Below are positions 58,938 through 64,000 of a DNA stretch of 64,000 nt, piece after piece (positions within the stretch are counted from its first letter, which is position 1; each line of letters begins with the position of its first letter). A program made the position numbers and the translations under genes. A model generated the notes under the pieces. The model worked only from the letters and a program-made list of their open reading frames with translations. It did not search any database and was not told the origin of the DNA. The stretch comes from Cryptomeria japonica (lineage: Eukaryota > Streptophyta > Pinopsida > Cupressales > Cupressaceae): NCBI RefSeq assembly GCF_030272615.1, contig NC_081410.1, forward strand, positions 255,795,533 through 255,859,532. Direction: 5' to 3'.

Positions 58938-60982
58938 TGTAATGCCCACCAAAATACCCTAAAGAAACTAAACAATAATATATGAATGGAGATAATTTTT
59001 CTCTTAATTAACCATCTAATAACAACTAATGCAACATATAACATCTCCATCTATTTACATTCATTAACCAATTAACCAATATGAACATACATCATTGTTC
59101 AGTTCATCAAATAATGCAAGCGGAAATAACACAACATAAATAATCTTTCTCTAGGGTACTTTAACATTATTACTTAATTCATTTCCACAATAACATACTA
59201 CTCATACAATAGGTATGTTTCACCATCATTAATGAACCATATTCTAATCCTTTAACCATGAGATATGAAACCTACAACATTGCTTATGCATGTTTTTCCC
59301 TTCTACCAATGCATCTATGTGAATCATTCCTATTTACTAGATCCAAATAACATCTTCTAACATATGCACTTATTAATCTATGAAGATTCCTTTTTAAGAT
59401 TATTGAACACTCTAATTAGCCTCTAAAAATTCCATGAAATAATACAACTAATTCATTATGCAATTCCATTATGTTCCAACTATAACCACTTATTTCCATG
59501 ATTCATAAGATCACGTCTCTACAAATACAATATGCTTAAGTTCCAATTTCCAAATACAATTCATCTTACAAATATAAGTACATTAAATACATCATGATCA
59601 TAGCTCTTTCTACTACATAAAATAATGTTACATCTCATACATTCCATCTTATTCATTACATAAATCTGCTACAAGGTACATCCATAGTACATCATGAAGA
59701 ATAAATCCACATCCACGAAAGAAGAATCCAAGAGAACATCCCAATGGCTAAAAAATACCAACCTCCCGACCATGTGGAACCAAAGGAACCGCCCCCCATG
59801 CTAGGAGATGACACAAGGTCCCAACACATACTCTAAACCTAAGCCGACATCTATAACCAAGAAGACTAACCACCCAAGGACTCTCAAGAAAGAACTCAAA
59901 CATACAACAAGAATGAACTCCCAGAGGTGTAAAACACATTAAGACATAAATGCATCCAATAAGGATAATCATAAATCAATAAGGGGAAACACATGTAGGA
60001 GTGGAGTGTCATCACATGCCATCCTCATAACATAATAACATAATAACACAAGGCACTAGCCTGATGGACATGTGGAGCCATCTCAACCTATGAGAGACTA
60101 AGGGAGATTAGCTTACCGTCTTCACGACCTTCTCATGCTTATCCTAAAACATCCTCCCTAGGACTAAGTCATGAGGCACAGATCAATTTATCATCTTATT
60201 AATTAATCTAACTACCCAACCCATCAATTATTAGGTTATCACTTTTTTACAAATCACAGAAAACTCCAATGTGCCCTGGTGATCTAGACTTCATGCATCC
60301 TTACAAGGAACCTCATGCAAGCCTATCTCTCATGACCCTAGTCATCACAAGGAAGCCCACTCCTCCTAACATGGCCCAACAATAAATCACAAGAGGCTCT
60401 ACCAACATAATTACATGAAAATAATACTCAAGCAACCAACAACTTTCACATATACCCTTACAACATGAACAGGGCTACAACAACATATACAACATCAATA
60501 TAGCAAAATGAGCCTCTTGGCTAGCAATAACAAAGGCATATCAAGCCATCAAATGGTGCCATCAAATAAAGAATAACATCACAGCAAGGCCTACTCACTT
60601 GCTGGTCCAAAACAACATAGAAAATACCTCAATCATCCATGGCCTTGAAACTATCAAAATGCATCAAAACTGGTTAAACCCAAAACTGGGAAAAACTTAC
60701 AACCCTCTGGTACAAAAATCATTTTAGGAAAATACTTCAAAACTGACCAAAACTGGGAAAATACAAAACATAGTCAAGTTAGCACTTTTGTCCCATAGGA
60801 CAACGCTTATGCCACACAGAACAGTCCAATTGCACACAGGACAACACTTTTGCAATTTAGAATCACGTATATGCATTATAAAACAATGCTTATGTTTCCT
60901 GATTCACGCTTATGTATCCTAAGACAGTGCAAAGTGGTGCAAATGCATCACAGAATCACGCAAATCCAATACTGAACAGTGT
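58938..60982 (-). repeat. 5' LTR of E (truncated)
   Basis: Matches 49966 to about 52094 of the 3' LTR, then stops at ACTGAACAGTG/TGTGTGTGAAAAG. The remaining 2.1 kb of the LTR is missing. This is the left side of the large deletion junction. Confidence 0.85.
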
Positions 60983-61973
60983 GTGTGTGAAAAGTGGACC
61001 TGTATATGTATCTGGAATACACAACACTTCAATTAAGTCATTACATGTATGGTTAGATAGATATAAGCATGAATATGAAAACCATAACAAATTGACCCAT
61101 TGCCTTCTAGTAGATGCGAGTTTAGATTGCTCTTAGATTGCTAAGCTATCCAGTGACTAGACACCACCTAAACAAAGGATTTTTAATCTATATGAGCATG
61201 GATTAAGCTAGATGAATGCAAGATTAATCTAACATGATTTAAGCAATATATGAGATAAATGATCTAAATATGTATGCAATAACTAATATATGAATATCTG
61301 AATGAACAAATATTAATGAACCTAGAGCAAAAACAATATAATAACAATATATTCTCCAAGATTTTTTTGAATGAGAGATGAGAGCCTGAATTTATAGAAA
61401 ATTCAGAAAGAAACCAAAGGCTAAGATTAAATGATGACGAGTAGTCAAGATTTTCCAAGAGGAAGCACAATCCAGGTGAATTGATGTGATTGGATGCTTT
61501 TCTCAGTTTTAAAGGAAATTGAACTAAAATTAAGATAAAATCAGAAAAAACTGATTTATTCTCTATTTCATTCAATTTTAATATTTAATTATTTTAATTG
61601 CTTTCTTTGAGATTATTTATCAATTTGTTTTTCAAGATTATCTCCAATTGATTTCTTTTCTCAATTTTTAATTCTTTCTTGGTCAATTAATTCCTTTTTT
61701 GAAGATTTGATGGCAAATTGATTTATTTAATTAAATATGCTAGGATATTTAATAAAATAAATAAGATAATTGTTTAAAATGATTTACTTGGAATTATCAA
61801 TTAATTAAATAAATATTTAATTAATATTGAGTGATTAATTTGCCATGTGACATTTGATGATTAAAGAATTAATTGTGTGCTCAAGATTTATTTAATTGCC
61901 TTTGGTTAGGACCTTGGTGACGTTGTCGAGATTAGGGGCTCATGGTTTAGATGACCATTTTTAGGGTATTACA
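60983..61973 (-). repeat. 3' LTR of F (truncated)
   Basis: In element sense it starts TGTAATACCCTAAAAATGG at 61973, directly after the PPT. A TATA-like CTGAATTTATAGAAAA lies at 61391-61406. The last 364 bp (61610-61973) match 1-371. The far end is cut at the deletion junction. Confidence 0.8.
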
Positions 61974-62039
61974 TTTGCCCCTCTTTGAATTAATTTGTGA
62001 GCAGCGCATTGGTTCAAAGAAAATTTGATGTCTAGGAGA

Positions 62040-62600
62040 TGCCAGTTTTGAACTTGATTGATCATGAACTAGATGAAAGTGAGGTGTTTAGCTTGTTTTG
62101 AAGCGACGAAGTTGAATGAAGTCTGATTAAAGTGATATCATTCCCGAACTTGATTGAACTTAGGAACGATAGAAAACCAAAGATACCAAACTTGAACTTG
62201 ATTGATCAAGAAGCGGATCTTACTAATCTAGAGCTTGATTGAACTTAGATACAGTGAGTGATGATAAAAATCAATCTTGAACTTGATTGATCAAGACACA
62301 ATGAGCAAAGATAAACTATCCAGCTTGATCCAAAGCGACAAAACTGAACACCTGCTTAGATTGAACGTGATCAAAGAAACTCTTTAAACCCTTGATTGAG
62401 TTTAAATGAATAATCAGCTTGATGAAAAGCAATGAAACTGATTAATGTTAAGAGATTGATTCAAATGAAGACAAATATCAGCTTGATTTGAAGCGATGAA
62501 ACTGATATGCCCCTAGAGATTGATTTGATTTAGATGATCGCGAAATATCAACTTGATATAAAGCGATGAAGTTGAGATGCCCCTAGTGATGAGGTCTTAT
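62040..62600. repeat. Interspersed degenerate repeats in F
   Basis: Two motifs alternate: TTGAACTTGATTGATCAAG (near 62053, 62200, 62274 and variants) and CAGCTTGAT...AAGCGATGAAACTGA (near 62319, 62419, 62478, 62549). Copies are 20-30 bp at 50-80-bp spacing, not strictly tandem. No coding function is seen. Confidence 0.55.
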
Positions 62601-63280
62601 GTTATTTTCTTTAGTTGAAAAAGATGTTTTTCTCAACTTTCGATGAAGATTTGAAAATTTTCTCGACATTGAAGAATGTGAGGTCATAAGGTCACGAGTA
62701 TGCCCCCTCGGGAGTGAAATCAAAAAATAGTGAGGGTACATGATTATAGGCAATTTTTAGCGATGATAAGTTATTTTGAGCATAAATTGATTCAAAGGAA
62801 TTTTTGAAAATTTTGCATTGATTGATAAGAAATTGAGCACAAAGTTGATTTGTAGAAATTTAATTGAGATTCAGCATTGAAATTAAGTGCAATGAGAAGA
62901 GAGAATGAGCCTTTGATGAAAAGCGCTAAGTGGTCCATACTTTGTGAAATTGACTAGCAAAATGATCTTGAATTTTGATTTTGATCCTGAAAATGGAGTC
63001 AGAACAGGCAAATTAGCTAAGGGTACAATTTTCATGACCATCGGAGCAAGTTGAAAAATTAGGTTTTTGGCTATATATGGGACAAAAGTGTCATTTTCAA
63101 TTCATTTTAACCCTCCAAAGTTTGAAAATCCAAAAAGCCTCTAATGAGAAAAATGGTGGTCCCTACTAGTGAGCATCAATTCGAGTGCCAAAGACAACAT
63201 AATCGACCGCGACACTATGAGCCACCAGTAAGTGATCTATCTTAAGCCTATTATTCATTCCAAATTTGAATTTTTTTGTT
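62601..63280. other. F spacer upstream of the PMD ORF, no gene
   Basis: AT-rich, no ORF. A TATA-like GGCTATATATGGG lies at 63069-63081, on plus, about 660 bp before the ORF. Confidence 0.4.
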
Positions 63281-63319
63281 GATTTTTCAAGTTTTTTGGC
63301 ATGTTGAGTCGGGGTTTCT

Positions 63320-63560
63320 CATTTTGTCATGCGAGACAGCATCCTATCTCGTACGACAAACTGCTAAATTTTATTTTGTCATTTCAGACCATTAGATTTT
63401 TCATTCTAGGGCCACCCTTGTGTCGTACAACAACCTTCTTGAAAGACCATTTTGTCATCCAGAGTCTAATCTTTTGTCATTTGGGAGTCTTTTGTCATAT
63501 GGGGCTCAATCCTGACTCGTACGAGTTTCTGATCTTCTGTATTTTGTCATTTGGAAAACA
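63320..63560 (+). promoter_or_regulatory. Cluster of TTTTGTCAT repeats and TCGTACGA palindromes before the PMD ORF
   Basis: TTTTGTCAT occurs six times within about 230 bp (near 63322, 63375, 63452, 63472, 63490 and 63541). Three TCGTAC(G/A)A sites are interspersed (near 63350, 63423, 63516), one inside the 12-bp palindrome ACTCGTACGAGT. It lies between the TATA-like site and the ORF. A regulatory or leader-repeat role is inference. Confidence 0.4.
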
Positions 63561-63736
63561 GTGAGCATTTTTAAAGGTCTAAACTTGAAATTTTATTTTT
63601 GCAATTGACGTAGTTGGATTTGTGTGATGTTTTACTCATCTTGTAGGATTAGTTGGAACATATTCTGATACTCTATTGTTTAATTTTGTAGGTTTGATTG
63701 CCTCATGTGCTCTTCAAGTGTGTTTATCCACCTACC

Positions 63737-64000
63737 ATGACTTTAGTTCAGTAGGTATCAGAGGTTAAGCAGGCTCATTGATTTATGAGGCTTGACACAT
63801 TTGTTGAGATTACCCAATATCTGTGTAAATCATGGTATGCTCATAGCATTGGTAGAGAGATTCCATTCAAAGCATAATACCTTTCACTTACCAGTTGGGG
63901 AGATGACTATCACTCCCAAGGATGTTTATAAGATCCTCTGTATCCCTTTTGCTAGGGATAAGGTGGACTACGATTCAGGACACCTTCCTGAATTACAGGC
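63737..64000 (+). pseudogene. F antisense plant-mobile-domain ORF (partial)
   Basis: A possible ATG at 63737 begins VSEVKQAH...MRLDTFVEITQYLCKSWYAHSIG with TAG and TGA stops. After a frameshift near 63855 the frame ERFHSKHNTFHLP, GEMTITPKDVYKILCIPFARDK, VDYDSGHLPEL runs open to the window end. The TFHLPxGEMTIT motif is the hallmark of the plant mobile domain family, which in plants occurs in host proteins and in antisense ORFs of Tat elements. Because it is antisense to F's LTR and PPT, the element origin is the likelier reading. Confidence 0.75.

Larger units (their letters stand above)
49966..60982 (-). mobile_element. E: Tekay-like chromovirus (Ty3/gypsy)
   Basis: The 4.15-kb 3' LTR (49966-54112), PPT GAGGCAAAGGGGGCAAGAA (54131-54113), gag-pol with a C-terminal chromodomain, and the first 2.05 kb (58938-60982) of the 5' LTR, which is truncated. 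The primer site (58934-58921) is of iMet type. Long LTRs plus a chromodomain suggest the Tekay/Del clade. Inserted in D; the right part is lost by deletion. Confidence 0.88.
61974..64000 (-). mobile_element. F: Tat-like Ty3/gypsy element, 3' region, continues off the right edge
   Basis: PPT TTCAAAGAGGGGCAAA at 61989-61974 (minus strand) adjoins the LTR. The only coding sequence seen so far is the antisense PMD ORF on plus. OE1 has the same arrangement, so F's pol is expected right of the window. Confidence 0.75.

Noticed and set aside
62040-62600. A CRISPR-like or satellite array
   Set aside because: Spacing and unit length vary, motifs are degenerate and the context is a plant retroelement.
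63737-64000. A host PMD gene rather than an element ORF
   Set aside because: Position and orientation relative to F's PPT and LTR match the antisense ORF in OE1, and TAG/TGA stops lie in its start region; not fully excluded because the ORF leaves the window.

Overview
The window is nuclear DNA of a seed plant, consisting wholly of retrotransposon-derived sequence. No host gene, rRNA or tRNA gene was recognised. The depth of nesting, very long LTRs, old decayed copies and extra-ORF elements suggest a large repeat-rich genome, most likely a gymnosperm. That assignment is an inference from style, not from a diagnostic gene.

The layout reads as nested insertions. The host layer is OE1, a plus-strand Ty3/gypsy element of the Tat type: gag 1140-2800, protease 2924-3892, G-patch-like linker 9082-9960, RT 9961-10935, RNase H plus a second archaeal-type RNase H 31487-32513, integrase 39473-40770, a decayed antisense plant-mobile-domain (PMD) ORF 45300-43100, PPT 45921-45934 and the start of its 3' LTR at 45935. 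It was cut by: A (3893-8987), a rearranged copia-like element with an inverted LTR, flanked by a 94-bp direct duplication; a roughly 300-bp SINE-like insert; G (10969-31209), a 20.2-kb minus-strand Tat-like element with GGTCA target duplications; and B (32514-39467), a complete minus-strand Ty1/copia element with GTCCT target duplications. The OE1 3' LTR was hit by copia element C (about 46626-49079), which was hit by copia element D (49080-49965), which was hit by E (49966-60982), a Tekay-like chromovirus with 4.1-kb LTRs. One deletion at about 60982/60983 removed the right halves of E, D, C and OE1 and part of the 3' LTR of F, another minus-strand Tat element. F's body (61974-64000) carries a plus-strand PMD ORF running off the window. 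Positions 1-371 are another copy of the F-type LTR end.

The most unusual element is G. Its LTRs are about 6.55 kb and each contains a 1,212-codon reading frame in the sense direction. In the 3' LTR copy this frame has in-frame stops but no net frameshift; it encodes a protein with a basic nuclear-localisation-like cluster and a coiled coil. Inside G the pol domain order is PRO - archaeal-type RNase H - RT - gypsy RNase H - INT, whereas OE1 keeps the usual order with the second RNase H after the first. Element A likewise carries a non-pol ORF of about 1,000 codons where pol should be.

The dominant decay signature is CAG to TAG at expected Gln positions and CGA to TGA at expected Arg positions. 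In E's pol frame I read 14 TAG, 4 TGA and 0 TAA. This fits deamination of methylated CHG and CpG cytosines, and the two LTRs of G show the same changes directly.
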